From Anaerobacillus sp. CMMVII (GTDB taxonomy: Bacteria; Bacillota; Bacilli; Bacillales; Anaerobacillaceae), in assembly GCF_025377685.1 (NCBI RefSeq), contig NZ_JACEHK010000015.1, positions 1 through 64,000 on the forward strand: a DNA stretch of 64,000 nucleotides, given 5' to 3'. Shown one piece after another: positions 17,384 through 26,663 of this stretch. Each line of letters begins with the position of its first letter. Within the stretch, counting starts at the first letter, position 1. The notes under the pieces were generated by a model. That model was not told the origin of the DNA. It saw only the letters and a list, made by a program, of their open reading frames with translations, and searched no databases. A program made the translations under genes and the position numbers.

Positions 17384-18295
17384 CTAATATAAACTGTTAC
17401 CTGTCGCTCTTCGGCTTAGCCAGTTTGCACCAACTAAAAGTACCAAACCTACGATAGATTTAAATATGCCAATGGCAGTTGTATAACTAAATTGATTTTG
17501 TAATAAACCAACTTGATAAATATACGTATCGAAAATCTCACCATTTACCCGATTGAGTGGATTTAGAAATACATAGACTCTTTCAAAACCAAAGTCTAAG
17601 AAATTACCAATTTGCAGTAAAAATAAGATTGTGATTGTTGGTAATAAACACGGAAGAGTAATGTTCCACATTTTTTGCCAATGATTAGCTCCGTCAACAT
17701 CGGCCGCTTCATATAAAGCAGGATTAATTCCAGCTAGTGCTGCAAGGTAAATAATCGTTCCCCAGCCTGTATCTCTCCAAATTCCAGAACCAACTATAAT
17801 TGACCGGATATAACTATCGTCACCGAGGAAATAAATAGGTTCATACCCTAAAGATTGAATAAAATTATTAATAAGACCTGAAGAAGGTGATAATACGCCA
17901 ATAAATATCCCACTTATAATGACCCAAGACAAAAAGTGGGGCATATAAACAATGGTTTGAATGAGCCGCTTGGCAACAACCTTACGTACTTCATTCAGCA
18001 TTAGAGCTAAGACAATCGGTGCTGTAAAAGCAAAAAGAATATCATAGAGATTAATTAGTAGAGTATTTTTTAAAATTCTAATGAATTCTGGATAACTAAA
18101 CATTTTTTCGAAATGGGCTAGACCAACCCAGGAACTACCTGTTACCCCATGGAATATATTATAGTTTTGAAAGGCAATGACGGACCCCATTAAGGGAACA
18201 TATTTAAAGAGAATAAAATATGCAATCCCTGGTAGGGCAATTAAATATAGCGCTTTGAACTTCCACATCGTTCGTAAATTTTGCTTTAGCATCAT
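17384..18295 (-). CDS. LplB-type ABC sugar permease
   Basis: The start is set at 18295 because AAGGAGG lies seven bases before this ATG; an upstream in-frame start at 18331 would put the ribosome site inside the gene. The 303-residue product has six helices and the EAA loop AADVDGANHWQKMWNITLP. First gene of the importer operon, divergent from yesN. Partner of the LplC-type permease. Confidence 0.92.
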   Translation of the reverse strand: MMLKQNLRTMWKFKALYLIALPGIAYFILFKYVPLMGSVIAFQNYNIFHGVTGSSWVGLAHFEKMFSYPEFIRILKNTLLINLYDILFAFTAPIVLALMLNEVRKVVAKRLIQTIVYMPHFLSWVIISGIFIGVLSPSSGLINNFIQSLGYEPIYFLGDDSYIRSIIVGSGIWRDTGWGTIIYLAALAGINPALYEAADVDGANHWQKMWNITLPCLLPTITILFLLQIGNFLDFGFERVYVFLNPLNRVNGEIFDTYIYQVGLLQNQFSYTTAIGIFKSIVGLVLLVGANWLSRRATGNSLY

Positions 18296-18430
18296 TTTTG
18301 CTTCCTCCTTGTAATAATGTAGCTTAATCATATGTTGTGAAAGGGCTTACAACAATAGAGTAGGTTTTGTAGTATTTGTGTTTTTTTTAGTATCAATTTT
18401 TAAAATATGTCAATTTTCCGAAAATTTATG

Positions 18431-18436
18431 TATAAT
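18431..18436 (+). promoter_or_regulatory. -10 element of the yesN promoter
   Basis: TATAAT at 18431-18436 precedes the yesN start by 35 bases. A clear -35 is not seen (tgtcaa at 18408), which would fit an activated promoter. Confidence 0.45.
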
Positions 18437-18445
18437 AAAAAAAAC

Positions 18446-18459
18446 TGAAAGCGCTTCAA
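18446..18459 (+). promoter_or_regulatory. cre-like site between the yesN promoter and start
   Basis: TGAAAGCGCTTCAA matches the core of the CcpA operator but is one base short of the full palindrome. It lies between the -10 and the ribosome site, a roadblock position. Suggests carbon catabolite control of the sensor system. Confidence 0.45.
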
Positions 18460-18471
18460 AGGGGTGTCGAC

Positions 18472-19512
18472 ATGAGAATTCTAGTTGTTGAGGATGAACC
18501 ATTAATCAGAAGAGGTTTAGTTAGACTATTAAGTCAAATTGAAGTAGAGGGACTTGAGAAATTAGTAATAACTGACGTAGAAAGTGCAGAGGAAGCGGAT
18601 CAACATTTACAAGAGCATGAGTACGACATCATTTTCACCGACATTGAGATGGGGGAGATAAATGGGCTTTCTTTAATAGAAAAATGGCAGAAACCAAAAT
18701 TAAAAACACAATGGGTGATTGTATCTGGTTATGATAAATTTGAATTTGCTCAAAAGGCCATTACATTTGGTGTAAAAGAATATCTATTAAAACCAGTAAC
18801 CAAAAAGAAACTTACCGATACACTACTAAACTGTCTTCAAAATGTAAGTAATAGTCAAAAAGATTTTATAGGTGCTGATAAAATTGAGCAGGTTATAAAC
18901 AAATTTGAGCAAGCAATTTGGGAGATTAACCAAGGTTTGTTAAAAGAAGAGTTTAATCAATGGGAGGAAATGATTGAAGATAAATCGATTTCCCTCGATT
19001 ATTATTGTGAGTTGCTATCTCATATGTTAGAAGTTCTTTTCCACCGCTTAAAAAATAGAGGAAGCCAGATTACTCAAGCTGTTCAATGGGACATTTCTAA
19101 GGAAACAATGGCTTTAGCAAATAAACAATTTCTTGAGAAGTGTCATGAAATGATAAAAATTATCGAGCAAAATCGAAAAGGTAACGAAGTAGATCCAATC
19201 GAAGTCGCAAAAGATTATATAAATAAGCATATTGCTCAAGAAGTAAGTTTAGATGAGGTCGCTAATAGGCTTGGCTTAAATTCATCCTACTTTAGTCAAT
19301 TGTTCAAAAAAGAAACAGGTGAAACATTTGTGAAATATCGAATTCGACTAAGAATGGAGTTTGCTAAAAATTTACTGCTTAAAAAGGATATAAGAGTAAT
19401 TGATATTCCAAGCTTAATAGGCTTAAATGACCATCCACATTTTACAAAGACATTTAAAAAATATACGGGTATTACACCTTCGGAATTTAGGGCAAAAATG
19501 GGGATCGATTAA
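18472..19512 (+). CDS. yesN: YesN-type AraC-family response regulator
   Basis: 346 residues: receiver domain with phosphoacceptor D57 (IIFTDIEMG) and an AraC DNA-binding domain at the C-terminus (about 245-346; SLDEVANRLGLNSSYFSQLF). It would activate the divergent importer and probably the downstream uronate genes. The kinase gene starts within its stop codon (TAATG). The closest relatives by layout are YesN/YtdP-type regulators of pectin-related operons. Confidence 0.9.
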   Translation: MRILVVEDEPLIRRGLVRLLSQIEVEGLEKLVITDVESAEEADQHLQEHEYDIIFTDIEMGEINGLSLIEKWQKPKLKTQWVIVSGYDKFEFAQKAITFGVKEYLLKPVTKKKLTDTLLNCLQNVSNSQKDFIGADKIEQVINKFEQAIWEINQGLLKEEFNQWEEMIEDKSISLDYYCELLSHMLEVLFHRLKNRGSQITQAVQWDISKETMALANKQFLEKCHEMIKIIEQNRKGNEVDPIEVAKDYINKHIAQEVSLDEVANRLGLNSSYFSQLFKKETGETFVKYRIRLRMEFAKNLLLKKDIRVIDIPSLIGLNDHPHFTKTFKKYTGITPSEFRAKMGID

Positions 19513-21317
19513 TGCGGAAATTTATTTATAAATTAAACATCATGCAGCAACTTTTGCTTTATTTTTCTATTGTTATCTTTGTGGCTATAGCCCTTGTCAC
19601 ATGGCTAATCTATTATCAAGCTGAAAATGAAATGAAAGATCAAGCGAAAAAACATTTGGAATATATCGTTGAAAATACTAGCTATCAAACCGATCGCTAT
19701 ATCCGAGATTTAGAACTAGCTACCTTGCCTCTTCTTACCGATGTAAACATAAAATATTTTCTAGATTTACATACAAATCAATCATTAGCTTCTTATAACC
19801 TTTACACTGAAATTAAAAAGAAAATGTCACATTTGTCGATACAACATCCTGATATCAACTTAATTTATTTAATAGGGGAGAACGGGAGATATGTTCTTTC
19901 TGAGGATAGAATCTTTGAGGGAAGTGAGTCTATACCTTCGAAAAGTGTTTATGATAGACTTCTAGAAACAACCTCGGAAAGTGGGAGTATCAGTATACTA
20001 ATGAGCCCGGGCTTGCACAACCATCAACACGTCGTGACGATCAAACGTAGAGTTAGAGGGCTAACCTCATTTATTCCTAAAGGGATCTTGGGTCTTGAGA
20101 TCAATGCTTCTTCATTAGACAAGCTTTGGAATATCGCCCAATTACCTAATGGGACTACTTTTGGGATTGTAGATTCTAATGGTTCGATTGTTTATAGTCT
20201 TGATGAAAGTTGGTTAGGTAAACCTTTGCCAGAAAATATATGGGACAAATTCCGCGGGCATAAAAAAGGGACATTTACTACTGAATGGGAAAAAGAAGAG
20301 ACGATTTTTTATTACACACATTCCACGGAAACTGATTGGACCTTAGTAGCAATGACACCTGAGAAGATAGTGTTGGAGCCTGTTTCAGGTATGAAAAGAA
20401 ATGCAATTTTTGCAGCGACCGTTGCCTTATTATTTGCGCTTATTATATCAATATTTTTTACGAGAAGCATTGTTATTCCGTTAAGAAGAGTGCAAACCGG
20501 CATGAAGAAGATGGAACAGGGAGAATGGGAAAGAATTAAAGCATTACATGGGGAAGATGAAATTAGTAGTGTTGTTAAGAGTTATAACAAAATGGTCGAA
20601 AGAGTATCTAATTTAATCGAAGACCTCTACAAGTCGCAATTGAAAAATAAAACTGTTCAAATCGAAAAACAGAGAATTGAGCTTCAAGCACTTCAATCGC
20701 AAATAAATCCACACTTTCTCCATAATACGTTGGAAACAATGAATGCTTATGCCATTCTAAATGAAGCTGACGAGATCTCAGAGATGACAGAAGCCCTTTC
20801 GCAAATGTTTCGTTATTCGGTACGTAATTTTGAAGTGGTTACACTAGAAGATGAACTTAAGCACATAAGAAATTTTCTTATTGTTCAAGAACATCGCTTT
20901 CAAAGAAAAATTGACGTTGTATTTGATATATCACATGATTTGTATAAAGAAGACGTTGTTAAATTATCTTTGCAGCCACTTGTTGAAAATGCCATTCATC
21001 ACGGCTTAAGAAAAAAACGTTATGAAGGAAAAATCATCATTAATGCTGAGCTAGGAGAACTACAATTAATTGTAAAAGTAATTGATGATGGTTCAGGAAT
21101 ATCTGTTGAGCGTTTAGCAGAAATTAACGCAAATTTGTCTTCAAGTAGTGAAGAAAGTACAGATCTAAAAATGGGAATTGGCGTAAGTAATGTCCATAGA
21201 AGAATCCAATTAATATTTGGAAAACAGTATGGATTAAGGGTACATTCTGAAGAAGGAAACGGAACAACTGTGGAAATGAATCTTCCTAGGAATGTCTTGA
21301 TTGAAAAAATAAGTTAA
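19512..21317 (+). CDS. yesM: YesM-type sensor histidine kinase
   Basis: 601 residues: N-terminal helix (about 13-34), a large extracellular sensing region, a second helix near 295-315, HAMP, and a His_kinase domain with INPHFLHNTLETMNAYA carrying the phosphorylated histidine, then an ATPase domain (VENAIHHGLR, DDGSGIS). Overlaps yesN by one base. It senses an extracellular sugar or polysaccharide fragment, probably through the neighbouring binding protein (inference). Confidence 0.92.
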   Translation: MRKFIYKLNIMQQLLLYFSIVIFVAIALVTWLIYYQAENEMKDQAKKHLEYIVENTSYQTDRYIRDLELATLPLLTDVNIKYFLDLHTNQSLASYNLYTEIKKKMSHLSIQHPDINLIYLIGENGRYVLSEDRIFEGSESIPSKSVYDRLLETTSESGSISILMSPGLHNHQHVVTIKRRVRGLTSFIPKGILGLEINASSLDKLWNIAQLPNGTTFGIVDSNGSIVYSLDESWLGKPLPENIWDKFRGHKKGTFTTEWEKEETIFYYTHSTETDWTLVAMTPEKIVLEPVSGMKRNAIFAATVALLFALIISIFFTRSIVIPLRRVQTGMKKMEQGEWERIKALHGEDEISSVVKSYNKMVERVSNLIEDLYKSQLKNKTVQIEKQRIELQALQSQINPHFLHNTLETMNAYAILNEADEISEMTEALSQMFRYSVRNFEVVTLEDELKHIRNFLIVQEHRFQRKIDVVFDISHDLYKEDVVKLSLQPLVENAIHHGLRKKRYEGKIIINAELGELQLIVKVIDDGSGISVERLAEINANLSSSSEESTDLKMGIGVSNVHRRIQLIFGKQYGLRVHSEEGNGTTVEMNLPRNVLIEKIS

Positions 21318-21434
21318 ATAGTGAATTTAACTAAACTAAAAATAAACAAACTGCGTATAAAAAAGCACCAATCATATCCTCCTTTTTCTTTGATACTATG
21401 AAAATAGAATGTTAAAGAGAAAGGAGTTTTAATA

Positions 21435-21746
21435 TTGATTGGACAATGGGAACAAGCAGAGCCAGGTGTAAAAAGGAAAGTATTCTCTCCTGGAGAACAA
21501 TTAATGATGATGGAAGTTCATTTTGAAAAAGGTGCAGAAGGTTATGAACATAGTCATCCACATGAGCAGTTAACATACTGTAAAGAAGGTCGTTTCCAAT
21601 TTACAATTGACGGAGTAAAACACATCATTAAAGCCGGTGAAACTTTAGTTATTCCTAGTAATAAAAAACATGGAGCGATTGCGTTAGAAGCGGGAGTCCT
21701 AATTGATACTTTCACACCATTACGTGAGGATTTACTAAAGCGATAG
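21435..21746 (+). CDS. kdgF: KdgF-type cupin, unsaturated uronate linearisation
   Basis: 103 residues forming a single small cupin with metal-binding histidines in EHSHPHEQLTYCKEGRF and a second motif near IPSNKKHGAIA, ending DTFTPLREDLL as in KdgF proteins. KdgF speeds opening of the 4,5-unsaturated uronate ring released by polysaccharide lyases to the linear 5-keto-4-deoxyuronate. Start is TTG at 21435 after AAAGGAG. It has its own terminator at 21765. Confidence 0.85.
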   Translation: MIGQWEQAEPGVKRKVFSPGEQLMMMEVHFEKGAEGYEHSHPHEQLTYCKEGRFQFTIDGVKHIIKAGETLVIPSNKKHGAIALEAGVLIDTFTPLREDLLKR

Positions 21747-21764
21747 AGTATATATGTGCAAAAG

Positions 21765-21798
21765 CAAAGTTGATTTAATCATCAACTTTGTTTTTTTT
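21765..21798 (+). terminator. Terminator after kdgF
   Basis: 10-bp stem caaagttgat/atcaactttg followed by eight T residues. Confidence 0.9.
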
Positions 21799-21913
21799 AC
21801 TCTATTCCACTTGAATCTAAAAAAAAACAACTGCAAAACAAAGAATGCCAATAGTTTGAATTTTTGTGTTGATGCTAAACTATTCCTGTGAAGTTTGATA
21901 AGGGAGGTTTAAA

Positions 21914-22744
21914 ATGGAAAATCGTTATGCAACCAATCCACAAGAAGCAAAGAGCTATACTACAGAAAAGTTAAGAGATGAATATTTAATTCAACAACTA
22001 TTCGTCAAAGACGAGTTGAGACTTACTTACTCTCACGAAGATCGAGTCGTTATTGGTGGAGCTTTTCCAATAAAAGGAGCTATTAAACTAGCTGCAGGTG
22101 ACTTTTTAAAGACAGATTACTTCTTAGAAAGAAGAGAAATTGGAATTATTAATATTGGTGGTCATGGAGTAGTTAAGGTATCAGGAGAAGCTTACGAACT
22201 CTCAAATAAGGATGGTCTTTATGTTGGGAAAGGAATAGAGGAAGTGACATTTGAGTCGATAGATCCTTCGCTTCCGGCTAAATTTTATCTCGTGTCTACA
22301 CTAGCCCATACGAACTACCCAACAGAAAAGATCAGTATTGAGCAAGCGGAACCCGTTCGTTTAGGTGATGATAGTCAATCTAATAAAAGAACGATCTACA
22401 AGTACATTCATGCAGATGGAGCAAAAAGCTGTCAATTAATGTTGGGTATGACATTGTTAGAGCCAAACAATATGTGGAATACAATGCCAGCGCATATTCA
22501 TGATCGAAGAATGGAAGTCTACCTATATTTTGACTTGGGTGAGGACAATCGAGTGTTTCATTTTATGGGCCAACCACATGAAACAAGGCATCTTGTCGTA
22601 AGCAATGAGCAAGCTGTTATTTCACCTAGCTGGTCAATCCACTCAGGGGTAGGGACAGGAAATTATACATTTATTTGGGCTATGGCAGGAGAAAACTATA
22701 CGTTTACTGATATGGAGTTTATTGAGATGAAAGACTTGAAGTAG
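21914..22744 (+). CDS. kduI: 5-keto-4-deoxyuronate isomerase KduI
   Basis: 276 residues, the normal length of KduI. It isomerises 5-keto-4-deoxyuronate to 3-deoxy-D-glycero-2,5-hexodiulosonate. Metal-site motifs are present in NTMPAHIHDRRMEVYLYFDL, and the C-terminal SWSIHSGVGTGNYTFIWAM is typical. AGGGAGG precedes the ATG. Followed by a tandem repeat and kduD. Confidence 0.95.
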   Translation: MENRYATNPQEAKSYTTEKLRDEYLIQQLFVKDELRLTYSHEDRVVIGGAFPIKGAIKLAAGDFLKTDYFLERREIGIINIGGHGVVKVSGEAYELSNKDGLYVGKGIEEVTFESIDPSLPAKFYLVSTLAHTNYPTEKISIEQAEPVRLGDDSQSNKRTIYKYIHADGAKSCQLMLGMTLLEPNNMWNTMPAHIHDRRMEVYLYFDLGEDNRVFHFMGQPHETRHLVVSNEQAVISPSWSIHSGVGTGNYTFIWAMAGENYTFTDMEFIEMKDLK

Positions 22745-22794
22745 TTTTGAGTTTTGAGTTTTGAGTTTTGAGTTTTGAGTTTTGAGTTTTGAGT
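22744..22794 (+). repeat. Perfect 7-bp tandem repeat, seven copies
   Basis: The unit gttttga is repeated seven times head to tail from the last base of the kduI stop to about 40 bases before the kduD start. Copy number could change by replication slippage. Confidence 0.95.
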
Positions 22795-22832
22795 CGCATG
22801 TGAGATGTTCACAATCTTTAAGGAGGAAGACT

Positions 22833-23585
22833 ATGTCTAATTTGTTTTCTTTAGAAGGAAGAACGGCACTAGTTACTGGAGCGGGACGGGGAATTGGTCA
22901 GGCAATAGCAATTGCATTTGCAGAGGCGGGAGCAGATCTTGTGTTAGTTGGTTCTTCTCCTATGGAAGAAACGGAAAAAAGGATTGCTGAGCTGGGAAGA
23001 ACCTCGACTTCTTATCTTGTCGATTTATTAGATGTACCAAATATCACTCAAAGTTTTCAAAAGATTGTCTCTGAAAATACAATTGATATTGTTTTAAACA
23101 ATGCAGGTATTATCCGCCGAGAGCCAGCAATAGAACATACTCTTGAAAATTGGCAGTCGGTTATTGATATTAATTTAAGTGCTGTATTTATAGTTTCACA
23201 ACAAGTTGCAAAACAAATGCTAGAACGTGGGTCTGGAAAGATTATTAATATCGCATCGCTTCTTTCATTTCAGGGGGGAATCACTGTTCCAGGTTATGCT
23301 GCAAGCAAACATGGTGTTGCTGGAATTACAAAAGCTTTTGCTAATGAATGGGCAAACAAAGGTGTGCAAATAAATGCGATAGCACCTGGATATATCTCAA
23401 CAGCAAATACAGCAGCGCTAAGGGAAGATGAAGCGAGAAGTACCGCAATTTTAGAGAGAATCCCTGCAGGTCGTTGGGGGCAAGTCAGTGATTTAGTAGG
23501 TGCTGCAGTATTTCTAGCATCAACCGCCTCGGATTATGTCAATGGACACGTGTTAGTCGTGGATGGTGGTTGGATGTCGCGATGA
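22833..23585 (+). CDS. kduD: KduD, 2-keto-3-deoxygluconate dehydrogenase (SDR)
   Basis: The start is set at 22833, eight or nine bases after AAGGAGG; an in-frame start upstream would lie inside the tandem repeat. The 250-residue SDR has the cofactor motif TGAGRGIGQAIA, the NNAG motif, and catalytic Y-x3-K in YAASKHG. It reduces 3-deoxy-hexodiulosonate to 2-keto-3-deoxygluconate, the step after KduI. The final codons contain the start of kdgA. Confidence 0.92.
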   Translation: MSNLFSLEGRTALVTGAGRGIGQAIAIAFAEAGADLVLVGSSPMEETEKRIAELGRTSTSYLVDLLDVPNITQSFQKIVSENTIDIVLNNAGIIRREPAIEHTLENWQSVIDINLSAVFIVSQQVAKQMLERGSGKIINIASLLSFQGGITVPGYAASKHGVAGITKAFANEWANKGVQINAIAPGYISTANTAALREDEARSTAILERIPAGRWGQVSDLVGAAVFLASTASDYVNGHVLVVDGGWMSR

Positions 23586-24223
23586 TAAAGCAAGCAGTTC
23601 TAAGAGAATTTGAGGCACTCGGTGTTATAGCTGTTTTACGAAAAGTTCCTTACGATCATTTTCTTCCTTTAGCTGAAACTTTAGTTAAAGCTGGTATTCA
23701 TTTGTTAGAGATTACAGTGGATTCAGATCAGGGAATAAAAATGATTGAAGATGCAGTAAAACATTTTAAGGAAGAGGCTGTTATTGGGGCAGGAACCGTT
23801 GTCAGTGGTATAGCTACACGAGAGGTTATTCGAGCAGGTGCAAGCTTTGTATTTAGTCCAATTTTTTCGAAGGAAGTGGTTGAAGTAGCGAGAGACCATA
23901 AAACTCTTGTTGCACCTGGGGTAATGACACCTACCGAAATTTATCATGCTATTGAAGCTGGTGCCGATGCAGTGAAAATTTTCCCTGCTGCAACACTTGG
24001 ACCTTCTTTTATCAAGGATGTTCAAGGTCCACTAGGTAAAATCCCGATAATCACAACGGGAGGGGTTTCAGTCGACAACGCATGTGAGTATATTCGTGCC
24101 GGAGCCATTGCAGTTGGAGTAGGTGGTTCACTAGTTGATTTAGCCGCAATGCATGAGAAGAAATATGATGTTATTTACGATAGGGCTATTCGAATCGTAG
24201 AAAAGGTTCAATCTTCAAAGTGA
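23582..24223 (+). CDS. kdgA: KDPG aldolase (KdgA/Eda)
   Basis: About 213 residues from the ATG at 23582, which overlaps the kduD stop (ATGA); an ATG at 23570 in frame is also possible. A class I aldolase with the Schiff-base lysine in ADAVKIFPA, the acid residue in LLEITVDSD and GIxTTGG phosphate loop (PIITTGGVS). Cleaves 2-keto-3-deoxy-6-phosphogluconate to pyruvate and glyceraldehyde-3-phosphate, ending the pathway. Confidence 0.93.
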   Translation: MIKQAVLREFEALGVIAVLRKVPYDHFLPLAETLVKAGIHLLEITVDSDQGIKMIEDAVKHFKEEAVIGAGTVVSGIATREVIRAGASFVFSPIFSKEVVEVARDHKTLVAPGVMTPTEIYHAIEAGADAVKIFPAATLGPSFIKDVQGPLGKIPIITTGGVSVDNACEYIRAGAIAVGVGGSLVDLAAMHEKKYDVIYDRAIRIVEKVQSSK

Positions 24224-24237
24224 GTGGAGGTGTTCAT

Positions 24238-24867
24238 GTGGTAGATGGAATGATGAGCCGTTTTACACAAATAAGTGAGTGGATTTACTTTTTGTTTATT
24301 GTTCAGTTGTGTTGGTTATTAGGGGTTGCCATTGGTCTTGGTGTTTTAGGGATTAGCCCTGCAACGTACGCTGTTTTTGAAGTGATAAGAAAGCGTTTAC
24401 AAGGTGAAGAAAATAATGTAGGAAAGCGCTTTTGGCAACATTACCGAAAATATTTGAAAAAACAGTGGTTTAGCTTTTTATGGATTATTACCGGTCTATT
24501 TTTGTATTATGATGTTCGACTTCTATTTAGTTATGACCACTTACTAACCGTAATTTTAGGGGCTTTATTTGTTAGTTTACTAATTTTGTATTTATTATGC
24601 TCAATGGTTATTATCCCTATTTTTACTCACTTCGAAATGAAGTGGCCTGATCGCATCCGTTTAGCTTTAACTGTTGTGGTTACCCAGCCGCATATATCTT
24701 TAGGGTTGTGTTTAAGTACTTTAGGATTGTATTTGATTTTGATTTACATTCCAATCATCTATTTTTTGATTGGTATTAGTGTCACAGCTTTACTATATAC
24801 CAAATTATCACTATTTGCATTCAAGAGAATAGAGGAAAAAGGTTTTGTGAGAATGAGTTTAACCTAA
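24238..24867 (+). CDS. YesL family membrane protein (DUF624)
   Basis: The GTG at 24238 is chosen since GGAGGT lies six bases upstream; an earlier GTG at 24220 overlaps the aldolase stop. The 209-residue protein has about five helices and the YesL-like N-terminal MxSRFTQISEWIYFLFIVQLC. YesL proteins recur in pectin and other polysaccharide operons of Bacillus; their exact role is unknown. Confidence 0.8.
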   Translation: MVDGMMSRFTQISEWIYFLFIVQLCWLLGVAIGLGVLGISPATYAVFEVIRKRLQGEENNVGKRFWQHYRKYLKKQWFSFLWIITGLFLYYDVRLLFSYDHLLTVILGALFVSLLILYLLCSMVIIPIFTHFEMKWPDRIRLALTVVVTQPHISLGLCLSTLGLYLILIYIPIIYFLIGISVTALLYTKLSLFAFKRIEEKGFVRMSLT

Positions 24868-24914
24868 CAAGTAATTTGAATAAATAAATTGAAAGTAACT
24901 AAGGAGATTTGACA

Positions 24915-25868
24915 ATGGATCTGATTACTATTGGAGAAACTATGGTCTGTTTCTCATCTCGGCAAATGGGTCAGCTAGAAGCTTTTCCAGACTTAAGTAA
25001 ATCAATTGGTGGTGCTGAGACTAATACAGCAATAGGCTTAGCGAGGTTAGGTAAAGAGGTAGGGTGGATTAGCAAATTGGGCGATGATCCATTCGGAAAT
25101 CAAATTTTGAAAACAGTCCGTGGAGAAGGTGTTGATGTATCCCAAGTACAACTTTCTACCGAATCTCCTACTGGAATCATGTTTAAAGAGATTTTAAGTA
25201 AAGAACAGGTTCATGTTTATTATTACCGCCGAAATTCTGCAGCCTCTACATTAACAATTAAAGAAATTCCATTTCAATATATAAAAAAAGCGAAACGGAT
25301 CCATCTAACAGGGATCACGCCAGCTTTAGGGGAAACCTCTTTAAAGACTGTTCTAGAGGTAATGAAGTTTTGTAAGCAAGAAGGCATAGTAATTAGTTTT
25401 GATATCAACATGCGTTTGAAGTTGTGGTCAGAAGTAGATGCTAGATTAGCATTTACAAAGCTATATCAATATATAGATATCTTATTCTTATCTGAAGATG
25501 AGGCGAAAATATGCGCTAATAGCCGAGATATCTCTGCCTCGATAACTGCATTAAAAAAGAAGTTACCTGAAAAAACAATGTTGGTTGTAAAAAAAGGTGA
25601 AAGAGGAGCATCAGCGCTTTGCGGAAATAAAACTTATAACTCCAAAGCTTTAAAAAATGTTTTTGTAGTTGATACTGTAGGGGCTGGAGATGCTTTTAAT
25701 GCTGGATTTTTATACGGTCAAATGGAAGGTCTCTCAATAGAAGAAAGTCTGACGATTGGTAATTGGTGTGGTGCGAGTGTGGTAGCACAGTTAGGTGACT
25801 ATCACGGGGCACCTAGTATTAAAGAATTGAATGCTTACCAAAATAATGATAAAACGATCGAAAGGTGA
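24915..25868 (+). CDS. kdgK: 2-keto-3-deoxygluconate kinase (PfkB family)
   Basis: 317 residues from ATG 24915 with AAGGAG eight bases before. A ribokinase/PfkB fold: N-terminal TIGETMVCFSS, GGAETNTAIGLARLG, and the C-terminal signature VDTVGAGDAFNAGFLYG with catalytic aspartate. Phosphorylates KDG for the aldolase. Gene order places it between yesL and the second SDR, all same strand with short gaps. Confidence 0.93.
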   Translation: MDLITIGETMVCFSSRQMGQLEAFPDLSKSIGGAETNTAIGLARLGKEVGWISKLGDDPFGNQILKTVRGEGVDVSQVQLSTESPTGIMFKEILSKEQVHVYYYRRNSAASTLTIKEIPFQYIKKAKRIHLTGITPALGETSLKTVLEVMKFCKQEGIVISFDINMRLKLWSEVDARLAFTKLYQYIDILFLSEDEAKICANSRDISASITALKKKLPEKTMLVVKKGERGASALCGNKTYNSKALKNVFVVDTVGAGDAFNAGFLYGQMEGLSIEESLTIGNWCGASVVAQLGDYHGAPSIKELNAYQNNDKTIER

Positions 25869-25876
25869 GATGTAAG

Positions 25877-26638
25877 ATGATAGATTTACAAGGCAAAAAG
25901 GCACTAGTAACAGGTGGAGGTACCGGTATTGGAAGGGGGATTGCTCTAGCTTTAGCCAAAGCAGGAGCGGATGTTGTCGTTCATTATGGTAGCAATGCAA
26001 AAGGAGCTGAGGAAGTTGTGCGGCTTATTGAAGATATGGGGCGGCAATCTTTGGCTGTTCAAGGAGATGTCCTAAAAAAGGATGATATAACTGCATTTAT
26101 GAAGGAGACAGCTGCTTTTTTTAATCATGAATTAGATATTTTAGTAAATAATGCAGGGCATTTAGTGCAAAGAGCTCCTGTGGAGGAAATGAGTGAGGAG
26201 CTTTGGCATAGGATCATGGATGTCAATGTAACTAGTACATTTTTGGTCTCACAGCAAGCCATTCCACTAATGAAAACGACGAAAGGGAAAATTGTCAATA
26301 TGACTTCGATTGCTGCTCATAATGGTGGAGGACCAGGGGCAGCAGCATATGCAGCTTCCAAAGCTGCTGTATTAACATTTTCAAAAGCGTTGGCTAAGGA
26401 ATTAGCGCCACACTCGATAACCGTCAATGCCGTATCCCCAGGGTTTATTGGACAAACGCCTTTCCATGATACGTTTACGACTTCTGAAGGTAGAGTAAAT
26501 ACAGTCAATAGTATTCCTCTTAAGAGGGAAGGAAACCCAGATGATGTTGCGGGCGCTGTGTTATATCTTGTTTCGGATTTAGCAAATTATTTAACGGGAG
26601 AAACGATTGAAATAAACGGCGGAATGTACATGCGCTAA
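25877..26638 (+). CDS. SDR-family oxidoreductase, possible uronate (DEH) reductase
   Basis: 253 residues from ATG 25877 after AAAGGTG. It has TGGGTGIGRGIA, NNAG and YAASKAAV, so it is an active-type classical SDR distinct from KduD. In alginate degraders a similar SDR reduces 4-deoxy-L-erythro-5-hexoseulose uronate directly to KDG; that role here is an inference from context. Could also act on another sugar acid. Confidence 0.8.
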   Translation: MIDLQGKKALVTGGGTGIGRGIALALAKAGADVVVHYGSNAKGAEEVVRLIEDMGRQSLAVQGDVLKKDDITAFMKETAAFFNHELDILVNNAGHLVQRAPVEEMSEELWHRIMDVNVTSTFLVSQQAIPLMKTTKGKIVNMTSIAAHNGGGPGAAAYAASKAAVLTFSKALAKELAPHSITVNAVSPGFIGQTPFHDTFTTSEGRVNTVNSIPLKREGNPDDVAGAVLYLVSDLANYLTGETIEINGGMYMR

Positions 26639-26663
26639 ACTAATAAAAGCAGGAGGTGTCTTT

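Noticed and set aside
14682-18295. Missing ATPase as sign of a broken importer
   Set aside because: CUT1 importers of this type in Bacilli usually share a single ATPase encoded elsewhere, so its absence is normal.
22744-22794. Tandem 7-bp repeat as a CRISPR or iteron origin
   Set aside because: No spacers, no replication gene, and units are only 7 bp; a simple slippage repeat is the better reading.
22782-22832. In-frame upstream start for kduD
   Set aside because: It begins inside the 7-bp tandem repeat; AAGGAGG sits directly before the ATG at 22833.
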